Below, piece by piece: positions 1-8,788 of a stretch of 64,000 bases of DNA; positions within the stretch are counted from its first letter, which is position 1, and the number at the start of each line of letters is the position of its first letter. The translations under genes and the position numbers were made by a program. Location: the NCBI RefSeq assembly GCF_003855395.1, contig NZ_CP034015.1:2428001-2492000 (forward strand), read 5' to 3'. The notes beneath the pieces were generated by a model. The model had not been told where the DNA came from, searched no databases, and was given only the letters and a program-made list of their open reading frames with translations. The DNA comes from Shewanella livingstonensis. GTDB taxonomy: Bacteria > Pseudomonadota > Gammaproteobacteria > Enterobacterales > Shewanellaceae.

Positions 1-486
1 ATGACCGAAGCCACCACCGAGGAACGGCGCTGAACCTTGAGCCCAAAACAACCAGTTAAAGGTTTGTGTTCTGGCTTTGCCATCTTTAGGGAGGAATTGG
101 TTAAACTTCTCTGCTAGATGAACCAAAATTGAGGCAGATTCAAATACGGTTTCGTCTTCATCAGCTGATTTATCCAATAAAGCGGGTATTTTTGAGTTTG
201 GATTGACTGCAACAAACCCTGATGAAAATTGATCCTTTTCGCCGATGTTAATCAGATAAGCATCGTATTCAGCTTCTTTAATGCCTAAGGCCAGTAGCTC
301 TTCTAACAAAATAGTTACTTTTTGCCCGTTTGGTGTGCCAAGGGAGTAGAGTTGCAAAGCATGTTTTCCGACTGGCAGCGCTTTATCAAATCTTGCACCT
401 GACTCAGGGCTATTAATGTTCGCCCACTTATTCGCGCCATTGGTATTATTTTGCCAAACTTTAGGTGGGGTATATTGGTTAGTCAT
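1..486 (-). CDS. yghU: YghU-type glutathione S-transferase (disulfide-bond reductase), 3' end missing
   Basis: The reading frame starts at an ATG after a GAGGA ribosome-binding site and runs off the left edge, giving about 162 residues of a family that is usually 280-290 long. The N-terminal thioredoxin-like domain is visible, with LYSLGTPNGQKV near residues 47-58 and the substrate-side NPNSKIPALLD stretch near 94-104. The visible end, APFLGGGFGH, is a hallmark of YghU/YfcG-like Nu-class enzymes. Known members use glutathione to reduce disulfides and organic peroxides in the cytoplasm. The identification rests on recognised motifs; the C-terminal helical domain is not in the window. Confidence 0.85.
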   Translation of the reverse strand, partial: MTNQYTPPKVWQNNTNGANKWANINSPESGARFDKALPVGKHALQLYSLGTPNGQKVTILLEELLALGIKEAEYDAYLINIGEKDQFSSGFVAVNPNSKIPALLDKSADEDETVFESASILVHLAEKFNQFLPKDGKARTQTFNWLFWAQGSAPFLGGGFGH

Positions 487-638
487 AAAATATCCTCGTG
501 CAACCTGTTAGCAGGTTAAGTAAATTGATAATGCGCTTAGCACCATGTTGTTAGTGTAGCGTGTAACGTTTTAATGTATTAGCATCAACGCGTATGAGTT
601 ATGCTTTTATTGTTTAAATGCAGCATGTTAGTTATTTA

Positions 639-1313
639 TTACAGGCAATCTAGCTGTTCACTTAATTCGATTAAATTACTGACGGTGATATCAGGCTCAA
701 TGCCCCAAGGATCAAATATTTTTTTACTGTCTCTTTGGATCCAAGCAGTATTCAGTCCGGCGGCTTTGGCACCAATGACATCCCATGGATTGCTCGACAC
801 CATCCAACAATGATTGAGGTCAGATTGAGTACGAGTCATTAAATAATCGTAAACGGCAGGGTTAGGTTTAAATGTCTTTAGATCATCGACACTGATAACG
901 TCATGTAGTTGAGGTAAAACGCCCGAGTTTTGCATAAGTGTACGAACCGCCACTTCAGGTCCATTGGAAAAAGCGGCCAGGGTATGACCTTGATTACGCA
1001 GTAATGCTAGTCCAGGAATGACATCATCAAAAGCCTTGAGTTGACTAAATTTAGCCAGTAAATCTTGTTGTTCGCTGTTTGACAGTGTTACGTTGAAAAC
1101 AGATAAACAATATTGCAGAGCTTGTTGAGTACACACACCAAAATCTTCATATTGTTGCATTAAGCCACGACGAAATGCATATTCGACTTTTTTGTCGTGC
1201 CATAATTGACCAAATTCTTGTGCCTTGTCGCCAATCAATTGTTGCAGATGCTGGCCCATATCCACAGGATCCACTAATGTGCCGTAAACATCAAATCCAA
1301 TCATTTTTTGCAT
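639..1313 (-). CDS. Haloacid dehalogenase, type II (L-2-haloacid dehalogenase-like)
   Basis: This is a HAD-superfamily hydrolase of about 224 residues. The nucleophile motif FDVYGTL lies at the N-terminus, FSNG (motif II Ser/Asn) sits mid-protein, the Lys of motif III is in DDLKTFKPNP, and SSNPWDVIGAKAAG matches motif III/IV of type II dehalogenases. The family hydrolyses L-2-haloacids through an aspartyl ester; the real substrate here is unknown. The frame extends upstream to 1343, and ATGs at 1319 and 1313 both sit closer to the conserved FDVYGTL, so the exact start is uncertain by about 10 residues. It stands alone, transcribed towards yghU with a 152-bp gap. Confidence 0.82.
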   Translation of the reverse strand: MQKMIGFDVYGTLVDPVDMGQHLQQLIGDKAQEFGQLWHDKKVEYAFRRGLMQQYEDFGVCTQQALQYCLSVFNVTLSNSEQQDLLAKFSQLKAFDDVIPGLALLRNQGHTLAAFSNGPEVAVRTLMQNSGVLPQLHDVISVDDLKTFKPNPAVYDYLMTRTQSDLNHCWMVSSNPWDVIGAKAAGLNTAWIQRDSKKIFDPWGIEPDITVSNLIELSEQLDCL

Positions 1314-1602
1314 GTTCATTGTTCCATTTGGGTTGTGAGCCATGTGCTTAAGCTCTTTGTCATTTGATATACTTGTCGATAAGCTTTATCTGTAGTGATT
1401 TTGCGCGCTCATAATGTGAGCCATGAGTTACTATAAACTAACTATAACATTCGTTCAATTACTATTTTGAGCGAACGTTCCAAATGATGTAAGCGATTAA
1501 ATGGCATTAGCTTGAACTGCTGTATTGGCGTTCAAGGAAAACTTTGATGCAGAGTTAATTCATTGTATTATATTGATTAAAAATTATTGAAGGTAATGTT
1601 AA

Positions 1603-1896
1603 ATGGAGTGTCCTCGTTGTAAGGGTATTTTTGCCCGTAAAGCGCTTAAACAAGTCCGTAAAGGTAAACATGGAGTTGAAACACAGTGCCCTAAATGTGA
1701 GCAATGGTTGATGTTCGAGCCTAAAATGATGATGACCAAAAATATTGGCTTATTCATTTTGTTGGTATTCAGTGTGGCCAACTTCTTCATCGACAACACT
1801 GATTATCGCTTAATATGCTCTTTTTTAGGTTTTGCGGGCGCTTGTATTGCTTTTTATGGCGTATTTAAAAGTAAGCTTATTGCTGCGCAGGAGTAA
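1603..1896 (+). CDS. Small zinc-ribbon membrane protein, function unknown
   Basis: A 97-residue protein whose N-terminus has two CxxC knuckles (CPRC near residue 3, CPKC near 29), the pattern of a small zinc ribbon. Two hydrophobic helices follow (about residues 48-65 and 70-88), so it is probably an inner-membrane protein with a cytoplasmic zinc-binding head. A GAAGG ribosome-binding site sits upstream of the ATG. No specific family was recognised. A block of heptamer repeats starts immediately after its stop codon. Confidence 0.65.
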   Translation: MECPRCKGIFARKALKQVRKGKHGVETQCPKCEQWLMFEPKMMMTKNIGLFILLVFSVANFFIDNTDYRLICSFLGFAGACIAFYGVFKSKLIAAQE

Positions 1897-1899
1897 TGG

Positions 1900-1967
1900 G
1901 TAATAAGTAATAAGTAATAAGTAATAAGTGATGAGTGATGAGTAATGAGTAATGAGTGATGAGTAAT
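1900..1967 (+). repeat. Tandem heptamer repeat GTRATRA, about 9.7 copies
   Basis: Directly after the zinc-ribbon gene the DNA reads as consecutive 7-bp units: four GTAATAA, two GTGATGA, two GTAATGA, one GTGATGA and a partial GTAAT. Every unit holds TAA or TGA. Because 7 is not a multiple of 3, stops fall in all three forward frames. Heptamer arrays arise and vary by replication slippage. Confidence 0.9.
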
Positions 1968-2132
1968 CTTACCGATGGTGTGGAAAAATGGCGCTATACC
2001 TTGCAGGTGTAGATAAAACTAAGTCGTTTGCTATGCTATAGCGTATTTAAAAGAGAGGTGATGTTGATTACCTCTCTAAGGCGATGTTGATTACTACCCG
2101 AGCAGAGATTATGTAGATATCCCAAACTGAGA

Positions 2133-2465
2133 TTATGTAGACTTTCTCATCATTTCCCGATGAGATTGAAATTCTTCTGCATCAATAAACTTATTGTGAT
2201 CCAAATCGATACGCTCAAACATTTCATCACAATTCGATGAGTTTTTTAATAGACGACCTTCAGATTTATGCAATGCTTGCCTGGCTTTTTGAAAGCGCTC
2301 AAACTCTTCTTCAGATATCAATTTGTCCTGATTAGTATCAAAATCTGAAAATGCAGGCATCTGAGACATTCTCATCATTCCATTTACATTTTCATTTTTG
2401 ATAGCATTAGCTGACGTAGAAATAGTAAGACAAACTAGTAATACCGATAGAACATAGCGACTCAT
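2133..2465 (-). CDS. Secreted EF-hand protein
   Basis: This 110-residue protein has a cleavable signal peptide (about residues 1-21, ending STSANA). Two EF-hand loops follow: DTNQDKLISEEEF near residues 43-55 and DLDHNKFIDAEEF near 87-99, each with the 1-3-5-12 acidic or polar ligands expected for calcium. It is probably a periplasmic calcium-binding protein of the CREC/calmodulin-like sort common in Shewanella. It stands alone, and no partner gene indicates its role. Confidence 0.82.
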   Translation of the reverse strand: MSRYVLSVLLVCLTISTSANAIKNENVNGMMRMSQMPAFSDFDTNQDKLISEEEFERFQKARQALHKSEGRLLKNSSNCDEMFERIDLDHNKFIDAEEFQSHREMMRKST

Positions 2466-2917
2466 AATATTCTCCTTGTTAATGTTTCAATATCATTATA
2501 TGCCTATTAACCCATACAGAAAACAAGGTTATATAAAGTATGTAAATTGATAATATTACTTTTTAGCAAACATAACGGTTTACTCATGGCTATGTGGGAA
2601 AAAGGAACAGATTGACGTTTAGCCAGTAATGAGATTGTTTTTACACACGATAGCGTTAACAATTGTCGCATAAAAGTGCAGTGTTTAGGTGGCCAGCGGT
2701 TATGGTTAACCAACTTACTTAGTTGAGGTAGCGTCTTAATTCGGTACTAATTTGGTATTCACTAGGGGTAATTAGCCGTCAACTTGGGTTGGCTTGGCGT
2801 TAATTAAGGGGGGAGCTAATTGAATAGGGGGACTTACTGACAATTTATTCGATCATGTATTCGATAATTTGTCGGTAAGTCTCCCTAAGTGTTCACGTGA
2901 GTATATAAACGATCGAC
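2466..2917. other. Intergenic region without a convincing gene
   Basis: This 452-bp stretch lies between the RIO1-like kinase and the EF-hand gene. A 68-codon minus-strand frame at 2507-2713 has no supporting features. The only clear structure is the inverted repeat at 2827-2885. Confidence 0.6.
2827..2885. repeat. Imperfect inverted repeat downstream of the kinase gene
   Basis: The left arm begins GGGGGACTTACTGACAA and the right arm, read on the other strand, begins GGGAGACTTACCGACAA. The pairing continues imperfectly through an AT-rich centre, for about 25 bp per arm. It lies 33 bp beyond the kinase stop, so it may be a terminator, although no U tract follows. A short MITE relic is an alternative. 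Confidence 0.6.
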
Positions 2918-3781
2918 TTAATACTCGTCGTTGTTTGCATCACTCATGCGCTCACGTCTTTCTTGCGCTTCTTCAAATGCGGCGTTAATTTCTTCTAATA
3001 CTGAATCGACATCAGCTGCGGTAGTGTCTTCTTCAAACAAACCGGTCAATTGTGTTTCAGGTGTTAGCTCACCTTGTTCATACAAGGCCCACATTTCTTT
3101 AGCATATTTTGTTGCGGCTAATTCTGGGGCAAACTGCGAATAGTAGTCAGTCATATTATTCACGTCACGAAATAACATCGCCTTGGCATTATTGTTTGCG
3201 GATGCATCAACGGCTTGGGGCAGGTCAATGATCACAGGACCATCCTTGTCGACCAATACGTTAAACTCTGATAAATCGCCATGGACAATACCAGCACACA
3301 GCATACGCACAACATAACCCATCATAGTGTAATGTTGGCTTTGTGCTTGCTCTTCACTCATCTGCGTAACGTCATTTAATCGAGGTGCAACATCACCATG
3401 CATATTGGTGATCAACTCCATCAATAGCACCCCATCAAAGCAACCATAAGGCACTGGTACTCTAATTTTAGCGGCGGCGCATTTGTATAACGCATCGACC
3501 TCGGCATTTTGCCAGGCTTTTTCTTGTTCTTCTCGACCGTATTTAGAGCCTTTTTCCATGGCTCGACCACGACGACTGTTTTTGGTTTTTCGACCTTCTT
3601 GATATTGTGCTGCTTTTTTAAAACTGCGTTTAGTGGCTTCCTTATACACTTTCGCGCAGCGGATCGCATCGCCACATCTGATCATATAGACCGTAGCTTC
3701 TTTGCCACTCATGAGTTGGCTTATCACTTCATCGACGAGACCATCGTCAACCAGTGGTTGTAATCGTATAGGCGTTTTCAT
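2918..3781 (-). CDS. RIO1-like serine protein kinase
   Basis: A 287-residue bacterial RIO kinase. Visible features are the phosphate-binding SGKEATVY (residues 25-32 of the chosen start), the ATP-binding Lys in CAKVYKE, the catalytic loop HGDLSEFNVLVD (Asp and Asn) and the metal-binding IIDLPQAVD. All key residues of RIO1 kinases are present. In archaea and eukaryotes RIO1 acts on ribosome maturation; the bacterial role is not settled. The frame extends upstream to a GTG at 3853, but the ATG at 3781 (MKTPIRLQPL) matches family length, although its ribosome-binding site is weak. The last 40 residues are acidic and probably helical. Confidence 0.83.
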   Translation of the reverse strand: MKTPIRLQPLVDDGLVDEVISQLMSGKEATVYMIRCGDAIRCAKVYKEATKRSFKKAAQYQEGRKTKNSRRGRAMEKGSKYGREEQEKAWQNAEVDALYKCAAAKIRVPVPYGCFDGVLLMELITNMHGDVAPRLNDVTQMSEEQAQSQHYTMMGYVVRMLCAGIVHGDLSEFNVLVDKDGPVIIDLPQAVDASANNNAKAMLFRDVNNMTDYYSQFAPELAATKYAKEMWALYEQGELTPETQLTGLFEEDTTAADVDSVLEEINAAFEEAQERRERMSDANNDEY

Positions 3782-4375
3782 AGCGTCGTTATACCTTACT
3801 TGCGCGCTGGATGATATATCTAAGGAAATAATTTTTACTTGATGATGATTCACTGATTAAATGAGCCATAATTGTGCTTAATTTGTAGCTTATACACCCT
3901 TGTTTAATGAATAAAAATACTGTAGCTAATCAGCTACAGCTCGTTAGTTTTAGCCTTTGTATCCAGTACTGTTGATATGTTGAATGTTGGGTTATCGTCA
4001 ATATTAAGCGCTAAACGTGGTATATTATTCGCCGTTATTGAGGGTAATAATATCACTCGGTAAAAAAGATTACCGTATAATAGTATGCCTAGGCTAACAC
4101 TAGATATAGAGCTAATGGTTAAATTCAGACTTTGATAACGCTAATCTTCAACAAACGTTAAGTTTTTATTCAGTCATTATTCAGTGATGGCTAGGATAAT
4201 TCTTTAAGATTTAATTGTTATTTACAGACGTTATTTACAGACGTTATTTGAATTTTTATCGATAACCTCTATTTTTACAAAACGCTATGGATTTAACTAA
4301 CAAAACATTGATTACAACATTTGGCATGGAAGTCATCATGCGAGCCTAATTCTTCAACATTTTAATAGAGTTTTT
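3782..4375. other. Intergenic region between divergent genes
   Basis: About 590 bp, very AT-rich, between the divergent kinase and barrel-protein genes. It must hold both promoters, but I see no convincing consensus. A 13-bp unit TTATTTACAGACG is repeated twice in tandem at 4218-4243. Confidence 0.6.
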
Positions 4376-5524
4376 ATGAAACGGACCTTACTTCTAGCAT
4401 TATTTATTTTTTCTAACACCGCCAACGCAGTTGAACCTCTATTTGAAACCCCCAAAGACATGCAACCAACATGGATTGATGACATTCTTTCTGTATTTGG
4501 TGCCGATGGTGAGTTCGATGACACTAAAGTCATTGATATGAGTTATTTACCAACGGCTTATTACACCCCAGAGAAAAAGTTTGGTGTGGGCTTATTAATG
4601 GTGGGTTTGTATAAAACCGATAATGCCTCAAGCGAAGAGCAACCCTCATCATTGGTATTGAACTCATTTGCTTCAGTGAATCAATCCTATGGCGTTCAAG
4701 TTGAAAATATGACGTTTTTAAACCAAGGTAAGCAGCGGTTGTTGCTGGACTTAGAACTGCATAATGAAGCCGCTGTTTATTATGGCGTAGGGATTGAACA
4801 AGGCGACCAAGATCTTAATCATCATGAATTTAAAGAGCAACTATATAGTTTTAAACCACGTTGGATGACTGAAGTGGTCAGTAACTATTTTATTGGCGTG
4901 GGTGCTGACTTTATTTATACCACTGCAGACAGCTTAGAATTAGTTGCGACAGAAACATCAGTGGATTCAAATACTCTTTTGCCAGACAACTTCAGTTCTG
5001 GCGTTGTTGTTACCAGCATCTATGACTCAAGAGATTACCGCTTAAATGCCACTAAAGGTTGGTTGTTTCAGATTGATGCCGGATTATATCAAAATGATCA
5101 ATTCGATTCTTTTTCTACTTATAACATTGAATTAGCTAACTATATAGACTTAGGCTCGACACCAGGGTTAATCGCTTGGCAAGTCCAGGGACACCTTACG
5201 AGTGGTGACGTGCCGTGGAATTTATTACCTGATCTTGGTGGCTCCGATGCAATGCGAGGTTACATTCGAGGCCGATATCGAGATGAGCAAATGATGATGG
5301 GCCAGGTTGAATATCGCTTACCAATATTTCAACGTTACGGCATGGTGTTTTGGGGCGCGGTTGGTAGTGTTGCACCCAAAGTAAGTGAGCTCACGGATAC
5401 GCTTTTAACTGCCTATGGCACCGGATTTCGTTTTAAGATTAAAGATAATATTAATTTACGCTTTGATGTTGGTGTCGGTGAAAATGAAACCAACTTCTAC
5501 TTAAATGTGAATGAAGTTTTTTAA
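4376..5524 (+). CDS. BamA/TamA-family outer-membrane barrel protein (surface antigen domain only)
   Basis: A 382-residue exported protein with a signal peptide ending TANAVE near residue 19. The remainder is a beta-barrel with alternating hydrophobic/polar strands and no recognisable POTRA domains, making it much shorter than BamA (about 800) or TamA. Typical Omp85-barrel signatures are present: DSRDYRLNATKGW, LGGSDAMRGYIRGRYRDEQ (the RGY/RGR loop-6 motif region) and a terminal strand ending NEVF. It is probably a stand-alone 16-strand surface-antigen barrel in the outer membrane. Its substrate is unknown. A hairpin follows the stop. Confidence 0.75.
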   Translation: MKRTLLLALFIFSNTANAVEPLFETPKDMQPTWIDDILSVFGADGEFDDTKVIDMSYLPTAYYTPEKKFGVGLLMVGLYKTDNASSEEQPSSLVLNSFASVNQSYGVQVENMTFLNQGKQRLLLDLELHNEAAVYYGVGIEQGDQDLNHHEFKEQLYSFKPRWMTEVVSNYFIGVGADFIYTTADSLELVATETSVDSNTLLPDNFSSGVVVTSIYDSRDYRLNATKGWLFQIDAGLYQNDQFDSFSTYNIELANYIDLGSTPGLIAWQVQGHLTSGDVPWNLLPDLGGSDAMRGYIRGRYRDEQMMMGQVEYRLPIFQRYGMVFWGAVGSVAPKVSELTDTLLTAYGTGFRFKIKDNINLRFDVGVGENETNFYLNVNEVF

Positions 5525-5537
5525 GGCGGTATTTGGT

Positions 5538-5566
5538 AAGGTCTTATTTTTGATAATAAGACCTTT
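5538..5566 (+). terminator. Hairpin after the barrel protein gene
   Basis: AAGGTCTTATT pairs perfectly with AATAAGACCTT across a 6-nt loop, 14 bp after the stop. The following U tract is short, so it is a moderate intrinsic terminator candidate. Confidence 0.6.
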
Positions 5567-5648
5567 ATAGTCATATTATTTGTAAGGTAAAAAAACTGAT
5601 ATGCTTTTTCTAGTGACATTAATGGCGCAGATCAAACGGAGACTGACA

Positions 5649-6422
5649 ATGTATTGCTCTGTCAGTACGCCTAGCACTGTCTGTATAGCGACAACTAGAA
5701 TGCTGATGATAGTTGGCCTTTCAAGTGGATTACTGCACAGTAATAGCGTCTTAGCCAGTGACAATATCAAACAGAGTTGTCAGCGAAACTTTAACTACTC
5801 TATTTATCTTAGTGGCTTGCATACCGGTAATATGACACGCACTGAAAATTGGCAAGGTAAATCGGCAGTTATTACCTCAACAAGTAAAGCCAGTATTTTA
5901 GGTATTGGCACTCAATATCAACAGCGTACTGAGTTATCGTGGTCAGATACCACTAATGAATGGCTGACCAACACGTTTCATCAACGGGTAAGTGGTTTTC
6001 GTTCTCGAGACATGCAAGTCACACTTGATCATCATGGCCTTGGATCTCGAGTTGATGTCGATGGAGAAGTGACAAATTATCAATCGAGCACTATACCATT
6101 AAGAGATGTTGACACCTTGGCGATTCAAATTCGTGAGAATGTAATCAATGGTAGACAACAGTTTGCCTTAATAAGACAAGCCTCTGATGCGATTGAACCC
6201 TATCAGTTCTATGTGAAAGACACATTAATGGTAGCCATAAAACCTTGGGGCAAAATACAACTTATACCGGTTGAACAGACAGGGGCGGAAGAAGTGACAT
6301 ACTTTTTTGCACCAAGTATGAATTATCAGCTGGTAAAAGCGCATTATCATGGGATGATTTTACAAGGTATTATTGAACTGGATAGTTATGCTTCATCTTG
6401 CGACCCAATAGCAAAGAATTAA
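5649..6422 (+). CDS. DUF3108-like exported protein
   Basis: About 257 residues. The start at ATG 5649 is chosen because GGAG lies 7 nt upstream; the frame itself opens at 5601. An N-terminal hydrophobic stretch ending SVLAS suggests export. The rest is rich in beta strands, with the pattern YSIYLSGLHTGNMTRTENW and later DTLAIQIRENV...QFYVKDTL. This resembles DUF3108-type periplasmic proteins, which are predicted lipocalin-like barrels. Two cysteines (near residues 43 and 250) could form a disulfide. No biochemical role is known. It follows the barrel gene in the same direction and the two may act together in the envelope, which is inference. Confidence 0.6.
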   Translation: MYCSVSTPSTVCIATTRMLMIVGLSSGLLHSNSVLASDNIKQSCQRNFNYSIYLSGLHTGNMTRTENWQGKSAVITSTSKASILGIGTQYQQRTELSWSDTTNEWLTNTFHQRVSGFRSRDMQVTLDHHGLGSRVDVDGEVTNYQSSTIPLRDVDTLAIQIRENVINGRQQFALIRQASDAIEPYQFYVKDTLMVAIKPWGKIQLIPVEQTGAEEVTYFFAPSMNYQLVKAHYHGMILQGIIELDSYASSCDPIAKN

Positions 6423-6753
6423 CGATTAACCTGGGTTTCTGTGACGGGTAAGTTTCTTTGGCGGGTAAACAACTTAAGTCAACGGGCCTTGGTTGTAATA
6501 GGTAATTGAACATGATTAGCAGGCTCGAATGTGCTCATTAACCATGTAAACCACGTTGTAACAAATCCTTTTATGCCCGCCATCCCATGTAATGGTAACA
6601 ACCCTTCCAATAGCATAGGCTAGATAACATTATCGATCTCCTATTGGGATTACCTGAGTTTGTCTATCTTAGACTCTTTTGGCTGGTGAATATGACCACC
6701 TTTGTTACATTACATTGATATAATGTCCAGCTAATATTCCCATTGGAGCCGTC
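6423..6753. other. Intergenic region, no gene recognised
   Basis: The 331 bp between two plus-strand genes contain no reading frame with a ribosome-binding site and no strong hairpin. The promoter of the downstream small gene is presumably here. Confidence 0.5.
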
Positions 6754-7050
6754 ATGGCCAACGTGGTAAATAAAGCCATTTTTAGCAGTCGCATTTTGTC
6801 GATAAATTTAGTGACTTACCATACTAATCATCGAGTGATGATACATATCGATCCGGTACAACAAGGGCGCTACTACAAATTGAATTTTGTATTGGTGCAA
6901 CCTAAAGTGGGTGGGGTGTTTAGTTGTGCAAAATACATAGTGAATTTATGGGGGCGGGTATACTTGTTTCGTCCTGATAAGTATGAGCATAGCGTGACGA
7001 AGATTGAGTCTGGCAAACGAGTATTATTAAGTTTTGCATTGAATATATAA
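6754..7050 (+). CDS. Hypothetical 98-residue basic protein
   Basis: A small protein with a good ribosome-binding site (TTGGAG, 5 nt before ATG). It is basic, has no signal peptide or transmembrane helix, and looks beta-rich (VMIHIDPVQQ, YYKLNFVLVQP, YIVNLWGRVYLF). I do not recognise the family. Codon use resembles neighbouring genes, which favours a real protein. A short perfect palindrome lies just downstream. Confidence 0.5.
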   Translation: MANVVNKAIFSSRILSINLVTYHTNHRVMIHIDPVQQGRYYKLNFVLVQPKVGGVFSCAKYIVNLWGRVYLFRPDKYEHSVTKIESGKRVLLSFALNI

Positions 7051-7068
7051 ACTGATGGACTTAATCTG

Positions 7069-7086
7069 GCCTGTTGATCAACAGGC
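7069..7086. repeat. Perfect 18-bp palindrome GCCTGTTGATCAACAGGC
   Basis: An 18-bp perfect palindrome between convergent genes. Its half-site GCCTGTTGATC is identical to the tips of the MITE-like element at 20766-21032, so it could be a tip-to-tip relic of that family. No U tract follows on either strand, so a terminator is less likely. Confidence 0.75.
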
Positions 7087-7197
7087 TCAAACTTGAGTGC
7101 CCGACTTGTAATCGCTTAACGGCTATAAATGAACTTCTATAAATCAACAGCAATCAACAAACTGCAATCAATAATACCGTACCGATAAGTTAATCGA

Positions 7198-7596
7198 TTA
7201 ACTTTCATGAACCAGTTTGGGGTTACTCTGTAACTGTTGAGTTAATGCTGTTGTCTGCTTATGGGTATCACTTGCCGTAGCGTATTGTCGCTTAGCGACC
7301 ACTTGAACTCCCTCGGTAGAGAGTTTGAGGTTTAAATCGCCATTTGGCACACAACAACAAGGTAGGCACTCGTTGGATTTCAATTCTGCCAACGGCTCAG
7401 TGATATAGCTAACTTCTCCTGATATCACCGTAGTTTTACACGCACCACAAAAGCCGTTACGACACTCTGAAAATACGTGTACTTTTTTCGACTCAAGTGC
7501 GGCTAATAAGCTTGAATGTTGGCCGTCAAATAAAATAATCGGCTGTCCTTTCAAGCTTACGATAGGCGCTTTTTTGAAAAATTTGTTATAGGTCAA
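7198..7596 (-). CDS. yfaE: [2Fe-2S] ferredoxin (YfaE-like), partner of NrdB
   Basis: A 132-residue plant-type ferredoxin. The cluster ligands are in [11 protein letters not shown] (CX4CX2C, near residues 43-51), with the fourth Cys in the CLPCCC stretch near 77-82. YfaE regenerates the diferric tyrosyl-radical cofactor of class Ia ribonucleotide reductase, and its position overlapping the nrdB stop by 11 bp supports the same job. The start is a TTG because no ATG precedes the domain and a stop lies just upstream. It is longer than E. coli YfaE (84 residues), with a polar Thr/Gln-rich tail of about 30 residues. Confidence 0.85.
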   Translation of the reverse strand: MTYNKFFKKAPIVSLKGQPIILFDGQHSSLLAALESKKVHVFSECRNGFCGACKTTVISGEVSYITEPLAELKSNECLPCCCVPNGDLNLKLSTEGVQVVAKRQYATASDTHKQTTALTQQLQSNPKLVHES

Positions 7597-8716
7597 AATC
7601 TAAAAACTCATCGCTATTAACGGAAGAATCAATTTGTCCAACAAGGTATGAAGACACTTCTACTTCTTGTGGGGCAACTTGTACAGCGTCACTTTCCAAC
7701 CAATTCTTCATCCATGGAAGAGGGTTTGATAGCTCTTCATATGGCTGTGGTAAATGCACTGATTTCATTCGTTGGTTAGTAATAAATTCAACGTATTGAC
7801 ATAATATTTGTTCATTAAGACCAATCATTGAACCATCTTTGAATAAGTATTTAGCCCATGCTTTTTCTTGTTCAGCTGCTTTAACAAATAAGTCATACGC
7901 TTCTTGCTTACACTCAGCAGCTATTTCACCCATTTCAGGGTCGTCTTTACCACCTTGCATTAAAGCTAAAATGTGTTGTGTGCTATTAAGGTGTAACGCT
8001 TCATCGCGGGCAATTAAGCGAATAATTTTGGCGTTACCTTCCATGACACGACGCTCAGCAAAAGCAAAAGAACAGGCAAAACTGACATAGAAACGAATCG
8101 CTTCTAAAGCGTTGACCGACATCATGCACAAATACAATGACTTTTTAAGTATACGTGAATTAACAGTGATTTCTTTAGCGTTAATGACGTGCGTTCCTTC
8201 ACCTAGCAAGTTATTAATCTGGGTGAGGTTAATCAAGTCATCGTAATAAGCGGCAATATCACCGGCACGCTTTAATATTTCGTCATTTTGCACAATATCG
8301 TCAAATACAACCGATGGATTATTAACAATATTACGAATAATGTGAGTGTACGAACGTGAGTGAATGGTTTCAGAAAACGACCATGTTTCAATCCACGTTT
8401 CTAATTCAGGTAGCGATACCAAAGGCAAAAATGCCACATTCGGTGAGCGACCTTGAATTGAGTCAAGTAAGGTTTGGTATTTCAGATTGGATAAGAAAAT
8501 ATGCTGTTCGTGGTCAGGTAAATTACCGAAATCAATTTTGTCACGGCTGACATCAACTTCTTCTGGACGCCAGAAAAACGATAATTGCTTTTCAATTAGT
8601 TTTTCAAAGACTTCATATTTCTGTTGATCGTAGCGTGCCACATTAACGGTTTGACCGAAAAACATAGGTTCTTTGGTTGAATCGTTAGGTGTTTGACAAA
8701 ATGTTGAGTAAGCCAT
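7586..8716 (-). CDS. nrdB: Ribonucleoside-diphosphate reductase, class Ia beta subunit
   Basis: A 376-residue R2 protein, the normal E. coli-type length. It holds the diiron/tyrosyl-radical centre that generates the radical used by NrdA. The metal ligands are recognisable: Asp/Glu in the early helices ([17 protein letters not shown] with Glu and His), then [15 protein letters not shown] and [12 protein letters not shown] (Glu and His). The C-terminal tail ends DEFLDFDL, the peptide that docks onto NrdA. It is co-transcribed with nrdA (72-bp gap with a hairpin) and the overlapping ferredoxin gene. Confidence 0.96.
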   Translation of the reverse strand: MAYSTFCQTPNDSTKEPMFFGQTVNVARYDQQKYEVFEKLIEKQLSFFWRPEEVDVSRDKIDFGNLPDHEQHIFLSNLKYQTLLDSIQGRSPNVAFLPLVSLPELETWIETWSFSETIHSRSYTHIIRNIVNNPSVVFDDIVQNDEILKRAGDIAAYYDDLINLTQINNLLGEGTHVINAKEITVNSRILKKSLYLCMMSVNALEAIRFYVSFACSFAFAERRVMEGNAKIIRLIARDEALHLNSTQHILALMQGGKDDPEMGEIAAECKQEAYDLFVKAAEQEKAWAKYLFKDGSMIGLNEQILCQYVEFITNQRMKSVHLPQPYEELSNPLPWMKNWLESDAVQVAPQEVEVSSYLVGQIDSSVNSDEFLDFDL

Positions 8717-8745
8717 TATTTAGGTGTCCTGATAACGCATTTTTC

Positions 8746-8768
8746 AAAAAGCGGGGAAGGCCCCCGCT
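8746..8768 (-). terminator. Intercistronic hairpin between nrdA and nrdB
   Basis: In the minus-strand transcript AGCGGGG pairs with CCCCGCT across a 5-nt loop and is followed by UUUUUG. This is an intrinsic-terminator layout inside the nrdA-nrdB gap. It may set the nrdA:nrdB ratio or stabilise the upstream message. Confidence 0.65.
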
Positions 8769-8788
8769 AAATATAGATAAAGTAATGA

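Noticed and set aside
2507..2713. 68-codon minus-strand frame
   Set aside because: No ribosome-binding site, no domain and unusual composition in an AT-rich gap.
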